From positions 6,440,001-6,504,000 of the forward strand of contig NC_056757.1 in NCBI RefSeq assembly GCF_018687715.1: a stretch of 64,000 nt of DNA. Reading direction: 5' to 3'. Below, piece after piece: positions 11,338 through 20,948 of the stretch (the stretch's first letter is position 1; the number at the start of each line of letters is the position of its first letter). The notes under the pieces were generated by a model. The model searched no databases and was not told the DNA's origin. It saw nothing but the letters and a program-made list of their open reading frames with translations. This stretch comes from Carya illinoinensis. Its lineage: Eukaryota; Streptophyta; Magnoliopsida; Fagales; Juglandaceae. The translations under genes and the position numbers were made by a program.

Positions 11338-11653
11338 AATGGTTAGTATTTTTTAGAATGAGTTCTTGGAGGAATTTTTTGGATGTTTAGTCCATCCTTG
11401 AAAATGTAGGTCTCGGCTTAGCTTTATTTGTTACTTTGTTGTGTAACCTATGTTTCCTAACTTGTGGGTGATGAGTTTATGAGAAAATGATAGGCGTAGG
11501 TTCTATTTTAACCTTATAACATGTTTATGTTGATGGTTTTGCAAATAGGTATTGATCACGTGGGTATCAATCAAAATGTAGAGTCATAGGGGAATTGGAA
11601 GTGACCTGGTGAAGGGAAACATGGATGATAAGAATTGCAGCAACAACCATGAC

Positions 11654-11770
11654 GGGTGCAATCCTACTAGCACTAATGTAGCGGATCCTATCAAAACTCC
11701 CCAGTTATGCGTACTTGTGCGACAATGATACTAGGATGGTTGAACTCCTGGAATTCTTCATGTTGCACCT
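11654..11770 (+). pseudogene. 5S rRNA pseudogene 1, copy 1
   Basis: It starts GGGTGCAATCCTACTAGCAC and ends TGTTGCACCT. The internal promoter carries changes such as GCGTACTTGTGCGAC. A TATA-like element (GATAAGAATTG) precedes it. Confidence 0.85.
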
Positions 11771-11961
11771 CTCATTTTTATTTTCACATATTTGCCAATG
11801 AAATTTAAAAATACGATGACCTTGGAGTGGGAGTTTAGAAAATTGAGAGACCTCCACCATGTACCAATGGGTATGGATCGGAACTCTGGATTGCAAGGGG
11901 ATCGAAAACAACATGATGAAGGGGAACAAGGATTATAAGATATTTCTGCAACAACACTGAT

Positions 11962-12084
11962 AGATGTGTTTAAATCCACACTAATGCACTTGATCCCATC
12001 AGAACTCCACAATACTTAAGCATTCTTGGGCAAGAGTAGTACTATGATGGGTGATATCATGACAAGTCCTTTTATTACATCCCT
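11962..12084 (+). pseudogene. 5S rRNA pseudogene 2, copy 1
   Basis: The 5' end is badly eroded (GATGTGTTTAAATCCAC), but the middle TGATCCCATCAGAACTCCAC and the end TATTACATCCCT are recognisable. Confidence 0.8.
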
Positions 12085-12282
12085 CGTTTTTATTTTTACA
12101 GATTTGCAAATGAATTTTTTTTTTTTTAAAAAACAACGATTTTGGAGGAGTCCTTTAGAAAATTTACGCCGACCCCATTGCATAAAGATGGGTATCGATT
12201 AGGACATTGAATTGCAAGGGGATTGGAAGCAACATGATGAAGGGGAAGAAGGATTATAAGAATTTTCTAGAACAACCCTGAT

Positions 12283-12401
12283 GGATGTGACCATACCAAC
12301 ACTAATGCACCAACTCCTAACAGAACTCCACAATTAAGCATGCTTGAGTAAGAGTAGTTCTACAATGAGTGACTTCTTTGGGAGTTCTTGTGTTGCACCC
12401 C
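12283..12401 (+). pseudogene. 5S rRNA pseudogene 3, copy 1
   Basis: It starts GGATGTGACCATACCAACAC, has CAATTAAGCATGCTTGAG in the internal control region, and ends GTGTTGCACCCC. Confidence 0.85.
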
Positions 12402-12488
12402 TCATTTTTGTTTTTATAGGTTTGGTAAGGAAATTTAAAAAAAGATGACTTAGAAGGGAAATTTTGGAACAAGTGCCCAGACCCCATC

Positions 12489-12503
12489 TTGTGTTGCACC
12501 CCT
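12489..12503 (+). pseudogene. 5S remnant (unit 4), copy 1
   Basis: Only the last nucleotides of a 5S gene (CTTGTGTTGCACCCC) remain between two spacers, so the unit has lost almost its whole gene. Copy 2 has the same truncated unit at about 50802-50815. Confidence 0.7.
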
Positions 12504-12685
12504 CATTTTCATTTTTCCAAGTAAGTGAAATTTAAAAAATGACTTAGGAGGGGAATCTTAGAAAAATTGCATCGGCCCCATCCCATAATGATGGGTATTG
12601 ATTATAATGTGGAGTTGTAGAGGGGATTAAAAGTGATGTGATGAAGGGGAAAGGGGATTATAAGAATTGTCTGCAGGAGCTGTGA

Positions 12686-12788
12686 TGTGTGCCATCATAC
12701 CAGCACTAATGCATCCGATCCCAGCAGAACTTCGCAATTAAGCATGTTTAAGAGAGAGAACTACTAGGAAATCCTCATGTTACACTCT
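12686..12788 (+). pseudogene. 5S rRNA pseudogene 5, copy 1
   Basis: It starts TGTGTGCCATCATACCAGC and shows CGCAATTAAGCATG. The C-box region (ACTACTAGGAAATCC) is shortened by deletion. The GTGTGCCATC change is shared with copy 2. Confidence 0.8.
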
Positions 12789-12968
12789 TTATTTTTATTT
12801 TCACAGGTTTGCAAGTAAAATTTAAAAAAGAAAAAGACGACATAGAAGGCAAAGTTTGATGCCATCGCATATAGATGGGTATCGATCAAAACTCTGAATT
12901 ATAGATGTACTAGAAGGGAGCGACAAAGGGGAATGAGGATTATAAGAATTGTCTGCAACAACACTAAC

Positions 12969-13087
12969 ATGTGCGATCATACCAGGACTAATGCTTGGGA
13001 TCTGATCAAAAGTTCACAGTTGAGCGTGCTTGGATGAGAGTAGTAGTAGGGCAGTGACTCCCTATGAAGTCCTCGTAGTAAACCCCT
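12969..13087 (+). pseudogene. 5S rRNA pseudogene 6, copy 1
   Basis: It starts ATGTGCGATCATACCAGGAC. The internal control region reads GAGCGTGCTTGGATGAGAG and the gene ends GTAGTAAACCCC. Confidence 0.85.
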
Positions 13088-13271
13088 CGTTTTTATTTTT
13101 ATAGGTTTGTGAGTGAAATTTAAAATGGCCTAGGAGAGGAGTTTTAGAACAATCACACTGATCCTATTGCCTAGTGATAGGTATCGAATAGAACGCCAAA
13201 TCCCAGAGGGATCAAAAGCGACATAATGAAGGGGAACGGAAATTCTAAGAATTGTCTGCAAGAACCCTTAC

Positions 13272-13390
13272 ATGTGCGAACATACCAGCACTATTGCATT
13301 AGATCCAATCTAAATCTCGCAATTAAGCAGACTTGGGCGAGAGTAGTACTAGGATGGGTGACCTCATGTGAAGTCCTCATTATGCACACC
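13272..13390 (+). pseudogene. 5S rRNA pseudogene 7, copy 1
   Basis: This is among the better preserved units: ACTTGGGCGAGAGTAGTAC and AGGATGGGTGACCTCATG are close to the plant 5S consensus. The 5' end carries GTGCGAACATACC, a change shared with the matching unit of copy 2. Confidence 0.85.
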
Positions 13391-13573
13391 TCATTTTTAT
13401 TTTCATAGGTTTGCAAGTGAAATTTAAAAGAAGGATGACCTAGGGAGGAAGTTTAGAATCACACTGACCCTACTGCATATCAATGGGTATCATCAAAACT
13501 CTAAATCGCAGGGGAAGTGGAAGTGACATGACCAAGGGGAATGAGGATTATAATAATATTTTGCAACCTTGAC

Positions 13574-13691
13574 GGGTATGATCATACCAACAGTAATGCA
13601 CCGGATCCCATCAGATCTCCACAATTAAGCTAGCTTGCATGAGAGTGATACAAGGATTATTGACCTCCTTGGAAGTCCTAGTGTTGCACCC
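13574..13691 (+). pseudogene. 5S rRNA pseudogene 8, copy 1
   Basis: It starts GGGTATGATCATACCAAC, keeps CACCGGATCCCATCAG, and ends GTGTTGCACCC. The following spacer carries a GTTGTTG run also seen after the last unit of copy 2. It is the final unit before the 25S junction. Confidence 0.85.
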
Positions 13692-13834
13692 ATTTTTGCT
13701 GTTGTTGTTTTTAAAGGTTTGTGAGTGAGATTTTAAAAAACGATGACTTAGGATTGGGATTTTAGAAACATCGCGCAAACCCCATTCTGTAGCTCTGGGT
13801 ACTGATAAGAATGTCGAATCCCTGGAGGATCAGA

Positions 13835-14396
13835 TGTTTCTTTTTTATCCTTCAATGTTAGCTCTTCATATCATTGTGAAGCAAAATTCGCCAAGCGTTG
13901 GGTTGTTCACCAACACCAATAGGTAACTTGAGATGGGTTTAGACTGTCATGAGATAGGTTAGTTCTACCCTAATGATAACAGTGTCTCAATAGTAATTCA
14001 ACCTAATATGAGCTAGAGGATTTGTTGATTCACACAATTGCTCATTGCGACTGGTTGAAAAGGTAGTGATGCGAAGCTACCGTGTGAAAGATTATGACTA
14101 AACACCTCTAAGTATGAATTCGGGCCAGAAGTAATGAGTGTGTCTGTTGCCTGATTGTTGACCTATAGTGGGGGCCTCATGGCCTCTAGAGGCACTTCTT
14201 ATTGATGAAGCCCTCATGTTGGATAGTTGTGTGAGCCACCTTCAAGTACAATTCTCATTAACCATCAGGTAGAATCCCTTGGAGACAACTTAAAAATAAG
14301 TGATGGGGTATTGTAAGCAGTTGGCCTTGTAGAGTGGTGTTTTTGCCACGATCCATTGAGACTCAGCCTTGTATCACTTCGGTTCATCCCTTCCCT
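13835..14396 (+). pseudogene. 25S rRNA 3'-end pseudogene, copy 1
   Basis: It follows the plant 25S rRNA 3' region in order: ATCCTTCAATGTTAGCTC, ATCATTGTGAAGCAAAATTC, AATAGTAATTCAACCTA, CGAAGCTACCGTGTGAAAG, TATTGTAAGCAG, and CCACGATCCATTGAGACTC before the final CATCCCTTCCC. Only about the last 560 nt are present. Its 5' border is fused directly to 5S spacer sequence, and the same junction occurs in copy 2. Scattered substitutions, mostly at former CpG sites, mark it as non-functional. Confidence 0.9.
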
Positions 14397-14439
14397 TCAA
14401 ACTACATCACTTTCCACTATTTCCAAAGCAAGGTTATCA

Positions 14440-14640
14440 CCAGGCACTTATCCAAAATCATTGCATGGCATGCTGTTTTGGCATGACCTCGGTTGCGTGC
14501 ACACAAGTGCTTGGTGCATCAAACTCAGCCCACCTAACCAGCGTGCATGCACACGGGAGCCTTGGTTTAGCACATCATCCTCGCCCACCCCATTAGAATG
14601 CATACGCTTGGTGCCCCTGGGCGTGCATGCCATGTTTGCA
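14440..14640 (+). repeat. Spacer-like subrepeats downstream of 25S, copy 1
   Basis: Motifs such as GGTGCATCAA, CAGCCCACC, CGTGCATGCACACGGGAGCC and TTGGTTTAGC recur with a spacing of about 60 bp. Copy 2 has the same arrangement at 52500-52700. Position right after the 25S end and the subrepeat structure suggest old rDNA intergenic spacer, but I cannot prove this from sequence alone. Confidence 0.5.
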
Positions 14641-16615
14641 CGTAATCATTGACTGATGCTCAGCCCAACAGCCACCATCGAGCACTTAGCCCCACACCCC
14701 TCTCTCTCTCTCTCTCTCTACCATCTCTTGGCCCCCATCGCCACCAGCCACTACTAAGCCGACCATTTTGAGATATAGTCGTTGCTGCCCAAGGATCAGT
14801 CACCTACGCAAGCAATGGCTGCCACTAGAAAAATCAAAGCCGACACAAACAATGTCCTAGACCAATGTCTAGCTTTGCACTTCTATCACCTACATAGCCA
14901 CTGCACCTCGGCAAGCCAAGCACCACCCATAAGAAGTCTAGCACCACAACCTCCATCTTAGCCACCATGAGAAAAGTCACCCAATCGGCCTCCTCTTCAA
15001 TTGTAGCATAGCAGCTTTTCATCATGACCTAGGCCATCGTAACCCAACTACCATCCGAAATGGAGCATCTGTCTCCACTGTGAATCATCCTAAACGACCC
15101 AGATTCGTAGCTAGTTTATCCTCAGGCATACACCATTGTGAAGCCCAGCCCATTATTGCTTTCCCCGTGAACCACCTCATCAGCAGTGCCATCTACCTCT
15201 TCAAGCCAAACTTAGAGCAACCCAACTATGCAAGCAGGAAGGGACATATGTATTAACTAAGACTGAGTTGTGTAACTTGTTTCAAGTTATGTATTTGAAG
15301 TGATGGTTTGGTAGAAAAAGAACGATGTAGGTGATAGGGTTTGTACCTTAACCTTTAAATTGAAGCATAGAGATTTACTTTAAGTATAAGACCATAAAGT
15401 TGGCAGAAAGAAGTTGCAAGGTGACTTTATGTAGGTCACAAGCTATAGCATTAAAATTACGAAGAGGTTGATAAAGAAATATATGGAAGAGGAATTGGTT
15501 AATTAAACTAGCCTAAGTAAAGGAAGTTTAAGTCAATAGTTGTTTTATAAAAGTTTCAAGTTTAAGTTGGATATACACTTGAAAATGAAATCATGTAAAG
15601 CTATGAATGAATGTAGGTTGTTATGAAACATGTATATGAATGGACTGTATAAAATGAGAATGATATGAAGCCTAGGTTAGTATTATGTTCATACTCTTCT
15701 AGAATTTGTAAATGACATGAAAATGAAAAGGAAATCTCTCTCTTTATAAAATGAAATGAAATGGTTTTATAAAAAAAAAACTATTTTATGCGAGGAAAGA
15801 AAATGAAATGTTTTCTTAGTAAGGAGATGTTGTTTTATGAATTTATGCTTAGGTATTAATAGTTAAAGTATATGTATGTAATGACCTCCTTTGACAACTC
15901 CCTATATGCACCTCAAGAATAGTTGTATGCATGTGAAATGGATATTATATGTAGTACTTATATGCTTTATGTTCCATGAAATGAAATGATGATATTTTAT
16001 GCTTTATGTTATGAACATGTTTTATGAAATAAAATGGACCGATGAATCAAATGAATGAAAAGGAAAGGAAATGAAAGAAATGTTTTAATGTATGTAGCTA
16101 TGTAACGGCCATGATTGAATGAATGATGGTACCCAAAGGAGGGGCATATTTCAATGCTAGATTGGCTCCATTGGTAGTGCACCCAGTGACTCCATCCTAA
16201 TGGAAAGGGATTCCTATAGATTGCTAAGAATGAACTATGGAATGCTAAGAATGTATAGAAGTAATTATGTGTTTATGCAAGGAGTGTATTAGAAACAATA
16301 GATGGATAATGATAGACACGAAGTATATGAATGACCACGAGTTAAGTTAGAATCAATATGGAGGACAAGAAGATGACTTCAAGATCTTACAATAAGAATT
16401 GTAGTATGAAATGTACTAGTGCTGAACGACAGATCGGATTAAGTAACTGAAGATGATTCAAGTATGTCAATGAAGGATTGTCAAGACATGAGGATGCAAT
16501 GTTCTATGCAATAATTGATTGAAGTATTGAAGGTGTATGAAAGTATGAAGACACTGTAAGGATGAATATGAATGGATTCAAATGATCTATAGGAAAATTT
16601 TAAGGATGGAATATT
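14641..16615 (+). other. Non-coding interior of the duplicated block, copy 1
   Basis: No gene supported. It begins with a (TC)n run at 14697-14719 and a CACC-rich segment, then shifts at about 15250 to A/T- and G-rich sequence with many ATGAAATGAAATG-like runs (15640-16080). Copy 2 matches to about 16115. The remaining part, with AGGAGGGGCATATTT, resembles the non-coding stretch before a Ty3 3' LTR. Confidence 0.5.
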
Positions 16616-16616
16616 T

Positions 16617-16630
16617 ATAAAGAGGGGAGA
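16617..16630 (+). promoter_or_regulatory. Polypurine tract of an LTR retrotransposon
   Basis: The purine run ending AAAGAGGGGAGA lies directly before the TTGTGACC start of an LTR-like block. This is the expected place of the plus-strand primer in a Ty3-type element. Copy 2 has lost it by deletion. Confidence 0.6.
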
Positions 16631-16631
16631 T

Positions 16632-17450
16632 TGTGACCAACTGCTTCTTTTCCTCTCAGATTGATCACGAGCATTGCCTAAATATTTTAAATCTCAAATA
16701 TTTATTTTAAATATAATGAATGATTTTTAAACTGAGCCTAGTATTCTAAAAATCTTCTAAATATTTTATGAGTCCAAAATTATTTTAATAGAATGCTTTT
16801 ACTGTTATTGAATCAAATCTAATTTTTAAAGATAGCCTCTTTAAAAATTAGATTTGCTTCAATAACACTAAATGATATAGTTTTACAAATACATTTTATT
16901 TCTCTTGGAAATATTTAGTAAAATTGTATTTTGTTTATGTTCAAAACTCTAATTATTTTGGGGTCAAGAATAAAAGATAGATTTTCAACTTAGTCTATTT
17001 CCCTTTCCATTTATTCTTTAGTCTTTGTTTTCTATTAGTCCCTTTTTATATCCTGAGGAGGAAATGAAAGGTTTTAAAGAGGTTGGTAATTTCTATCTTA
17101 TTTTAAAAAACTATTTCCTAAAGCCCCACTACAAGGATGGGTGTAATGGTGTGCCTCTCTCCTCATTTAATATATATAACATTAAATGAAAAGTTCAATG
17201 TTATCTATGTATGGCATTAAATATATTGAAGTCTACATATTATTTCTATTTTGTAAAATTGTAGAATATCTTTAGGACAAAATGTTACAGAAAATGACAC
17301 AAATATTTATAATGGGCATAAATTCTATAATCATGGAGGATTAGAATAAGATATATTAATTATGAAGCATAGTAATTATGAAGGATAAAAAAATTAGAAA
17401 CAAAACAAAATGTACTAATACGACAAAACAAAAAGGAAAGGGAGATCTTA
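16632..17450 (+). mobile_element. LTR-like block after the polypurine tract, copy 1
   Basis: It starts TGTGACCAAC right after a polypurine tract. It is AT-rich and contains the GTTATTGAA motif and a long hairpin (16800-16870). The 54189-54732 block of copy 2 is its duplicate, and the LTR-like block at 46144 shares GTGTTATTGAAC at the same relative place. The 3' border is unclear because the duplicated sequence runs on to 17498. Confidence 0.55.
16800..16870. repeat. Long hairpin in the LTR, copy 1
   Basis: Arms of about 32 nt (left arm to 16831, right arm from 16839) pair with two mismatches around a 7-nt loop (ATAGCCT). The arm core is CAAATCTAATTTTTAAAG and its complement. The duplicate at 54354-54428 forms the same hairpin. 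Confidence 0.85.
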
Positions 17451-17562
17451 ATTAGGAGCCTTTCAATAAATTAATTAGGAATGAAACGTCAGTAACTTTT
17501 TTTTTCCTTCTTCCAAAGGATACGATTCCTTTCATTGATAGATAAAGTTAAAGCTTAGTGTT

Positions 17563-19170
17563 TTACAAACATGAAAATGCAGAAAGTAGGAAAGCAAAAA
17601 TTACTATAGTTACAAAGGTGTGTCTTGAGAGAGGATCTTTTCCACTATGGAACTCCAACATGCAATCCAGATGCTTGATGAGGGGTATGTCTCGAAATGA
17701 GTTGCTTGAAGATGCCCATTGCGCCAAAGAATGCGCACACCGGTTCTGGGCCCAATGTATTTTGATAGCCCTCCAATCTTCAAAGCTGTTAAGCATAATG
17801 CTTGTGTCTTTTATCCTTCCTTCAATGGTCCAGTTAGATATTGGATGATGATTTTGTAGGGCAAAGATTACCACCTGAGATTCTCCTTCAATTAAGATGT
17901 TTTTCTATTGTTTTTCTACTTCCATTTTGATCCCTATGAAAGTTGTAAGAGCTTCTCCACCATTGGTTACAAATTGAGGAAAATTCTGTTGTGCATCCCA
18001 TAATGTTGCCTAAATGATCTCTACAAACTGCTACTGCTATACTCCCTAACTTCCTTACTGCTACATCAAAAGCTATAGAAATCTAGCCTATTGTAAGGAG
18101 ATTCCATGAGGGAGTTTCCTGCATGTCTTTGTATACCCAAGCATTTCTATGTTCTTGATATAAGTTAATGACATTAACAACAAACTAGTCTATGGGAGTG
18201 AGCTTCCTGAGGTTAAATGTTCAAACAAGTGTTTGGTTTCAGGATTGCCTTAATCCAATTTGTTATATCCTGTCCTATTGTGACATCAGTGTTTAAGGGC
18301 CATGGTGATTGCTTCCAAAGGATTCTAGAGTAAGGACACTATAGAAATAGATGGGTTAATGTTTTCCCCGGCTGAGTGGCAAATGGGGCAAAGGGCCTGA
18401 TCATTATTAAGGGAGATGCACTGCTTTAATAAATATCTAATAGGTAGAATGTTGTTTAGTACTTTCCAGATGAAGAGTTTGAGTCTATCTTGGACATGAA
18501 GAGATTGGTTTTTTTTCCAAATGTGGGGGCTGTGTTCTTCTTGACTACTAACGGTGGCGGAGACAATAGCAACATAAACAGACTTGACAGAGAAGTTTCT
18601 GCTAGAGTGGTGGAGCCATTTTATGCTATCACTCAAATTATGGAAGTTGAATTACCTAAGGGGAATTTTAGAGATTTCTCTTACCATGGGATATGAGAAA
18701 AGGGCCTGAAGCAAACTAGTGTTCCACCTTCTAGGCTCTTCTAATATTAATTCTGAGACTCTCAAAGCAGGATCCTTAAAAATGTCATTTGAAGAATGAA
18801 TGGGTAGTCTCTAAGGTAAAGAGGGAATCCTTGGATTTTTGCAAACATAAGTTGTTTTACCAATATTGATTTGATGGCAGTAACTTGTAGCAAGAAATTC
18901 TTTTTGCTTTGCCAAACCTTTCCAAAATTTAGAGTCACTTTGTTTGATTCGGACATCTAACCAAGATTCTGATTTCAAGTATTTGAGGGACAGAACATTT
19001 TTCCAAAGACCTAAGTCAATTTTTAGGAGAGACCATCCTAGTTTACTTAGAAGAGCCTTGTTAAAATTTGAAGTGAGTCTTAGGCCTAGTCCCCCCATAG
19101 ATTTTGGTTTATATTATGTGTCGCCAAGATTTTGGGGGTAAAATTGTGAATCTTTTTGGGGCCAACACAC

Positions 19171-19201
<31 letters not shown>

Positions 19202-20411
19202 AAGACTTTTCTAAACCACTAGCAACACTTTTAGGGATGAGGATACTAGACATCAAATAAGCAGGGAAGGAGATTGTAATAGATCTTATCAAAGTTGTTC
19301 TACCTGCCTGGGAAAGAAGCTTAACTTTACAACCCGCTAATTTTGCTTGAGTTTTTTCTTTAATAGCCTCAAAAAGATGTTTATTAGTCTTATCCTGATT
19401 CAGATGAAGGCCAAGATATTTGAGCTTGTTCAAAGAGAGCTTAAATTCATCTGATTGGCTAAGCTTGATGAATCAATTAGATTGGCATTGGAAATTCAAA
19501 TGCTTGATTGACGTTTGGATATGACCAAAACTTTGTCTATTCCAAGATTTTAAGGCTTTCCTAACAGCTTTTAATTTTTTAGAAAAAATGAACTAGGGTG
19601 ATCCAGTGGAACTACTCTCCCAATTGCTCTTAATGACTTGAAAGCAACTTGAGTCCCAAACACAAAACTCCTCAAATTTAAAAGAATGTTGAGATTTTTT
19701 TTTAGGCATTTGTGTCTAGAAGAAGAGGGGCATGATCCAAGGTGTGAATGGGCAAATGTAAAATGTTTTTGTCTGGGCAAAGGAGAGTCCAATTATGATT
19801 TGCAATGCCTCTTTCTAATCTCTCTCTAATATGGCTTCTACCAAATCTTTTGTTAGTCCAAGTGAATTTAGAACCTTCAAACCCTAAGTCACCTAAGCCA
19901 TGATGGTTCATAAAATGATTTAACCCTGAAGGAGTGGATGAAGATGCAAAAGGTTGACGACCACCAAATTTCTCTGACTAACTAATGACTGAATTGAAAT
20001 CACCTAAACCTAGTATGGGCCCTTAGTAAGCGTTTGCAATATTATTAGCTAAGGTCCATAATTTTTGTTTTCCTTGCATTTGTGTAGGACAATAAGCTAA
20101 TAAAAGGAACCGAGGTATATGGATAGGGTCCGAGTACACTAAGAAAGCCCAAACGTTACTATTAACACAGACTGGTTCAACATTAACTCCAGGATGCCAC
20201 ATACATAATACACCTCCCAATTTCCTTAGAGGAGGGATATGAAAATACATAGAAAGCCCTAGACTATTCACAACACCAGTAGTATTATTATTAGAAGGAA
20301 TTATGTTTGGGAGGAAAATTAAATCAGGGAGGTGTGTCCTGATTTATGCTCTCAAGCTATGCATTGCAGGAGGCCATTAATGCCTCTGCAATCCCAAGCT
20401 AAGAGCCTCAT
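17563..20411 (-). pseudogene. LINE ORF2 (EN, partial RT, zf-RVT, RNase H), broken
   Basis: The start is an ATG at 20411 followed by LAWDCRGIN, the usual beginning of the endonuclease domain. Further endonuclease motifs are GDFNSVIS (near 20000), FTWTNKRFGRSHIRERLERG and LDHAPLL. Then a pre-RT segment (about 19560) jumps directly to a C-terminal RT segment (LKYLGLHLNQDK at about 19410), so the catalytic RT core with its paired aspartates is deleted. Next come zf-RVT (CPICHSAGENI near 18390) and an RNase H end (CAHSLAQWASSSNS near 17750). There are many stops and frameshifts. A C22A12 homopolymer pair at 19170-19203 interrupts the frame. Confidence 0.8.
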
Positions 20412-20948
20412 TTCTAGGGTGGTGGCAGGTTAGGGCTTGCCACATCAGCCACTTTGTTGCCAAGTACTACTTTCTGAGTGAGCTTAAATTCATTATCGAT
20501 CACCTTGAGATTATGTTCTGGATAGATTCATTTTGCTTCTACTCCTTCTCAACCTCTATTGCTTTGCGAAGTCCTCTCGCTTTTGCTAATAAAAATAGTG
20601 CCTCAACCACATCCTCAATGTCTCTTATTTCCTTTTGGAGTTGAGAACATTTTACATTGGGATGTTGTGCTGCAGCTTTCTTTTTTGGTGGGATCTCTTC
20701 ATCTAGGCATTCTAGGCCTCTCTCTTTCTAGTTCGGGCATTAATTTCCAATAGGTTCTTGGTGGGCTTATGGATCGGTTGTGGTTTTAGGGAGTGGGGAG
20801 GGTTTGGTGAGGTTGGTGTGGTTGGCAACATAGTTGGTGATTAGGTAGTTGGAAGAAGGAGGGAGATGAAAGATGAACTCAGATTTACCATTTTACAGTC
20901 ATGAGTTGGTGATTTCTTCTTGAGGTCTTGGTTTAGGTTTCTGGTTTC

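Larger units (their letters stand above)
11548..13834 (+). repeat. Decayed 5S rDNA tandem array, copy 1
   Basis: Seven recognisable 5S units and one remnant follow each other at roughly 280-400-bp spacing: ~118 bp of gene plus ~180 bp of spacer. Spacers share TTTGCAAGTGAAATTTAAAA, a GATGGGTATCGAT motif, and GATTATAAGAATTGTCTGCA just before each gene. The TATAAGAA motif lies about 28 bp before the gene start, the usual position of the plant 5S upstream TATA-like element. T-runs follow each gene, as expected for Pol III termination. Many CpG sites of the 5S consensus are now TpG or CpA, the mark of methylated, silent DNA. Confidence 0.85.
11338..17498 (+). repeat. Segmental duplication, rDNA-containing block, copy 1
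   Basis: The block is colinear with 49676-54732 plus 59101-59440. In order it holds a ~210-bp lead, a 5S rRNA pseudogene array, a 25S rRNA 3' end, spacer-like repeats, a long non-coding stretch, and a polypurine tract with an LTR. Homology starts at GAAAATGGTTAG-like sequence in both copies. Copy 1 keeps about 500 bp just before the LTR (16120-16625) that copy 2 has lost. It ends at the LINE insertion. On the far side of the LINE the shared sequence resumes at 25011. Confidence 0.85.

Noticed and set aside
11654..13691. Functional 5S rRNA genes
   Set aside because: Each unit has several changes in the internal control region and lost CpGs; two are deleted or fused. They cannot be called active from sequence.
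11548..13834. CRISPR-like regularly spaced repeats
   Set aside because: Unit length is ~300 bp, spacers are themselves homologous, and the repeated element is 5S rRNA in a plant nuclear context.
11548..14396. Cassandra-type TRIM retrotransposon carrying 5S sequence in its LTRs
   Set aside because: Cassandra has one 5S-like segment per LTR. Here there are seven tandem genes with ~180-bp spacers and no LTR pair or primer-binding site around them.
11548..14396. Linked (L-type) functional rDNA unit
   Set aside because: 5S lies before a 5'-truncated 25S with no 18S or 5.8S, the reverse of the expected position in a 25S-18S spacer, and the sequences are decayed.
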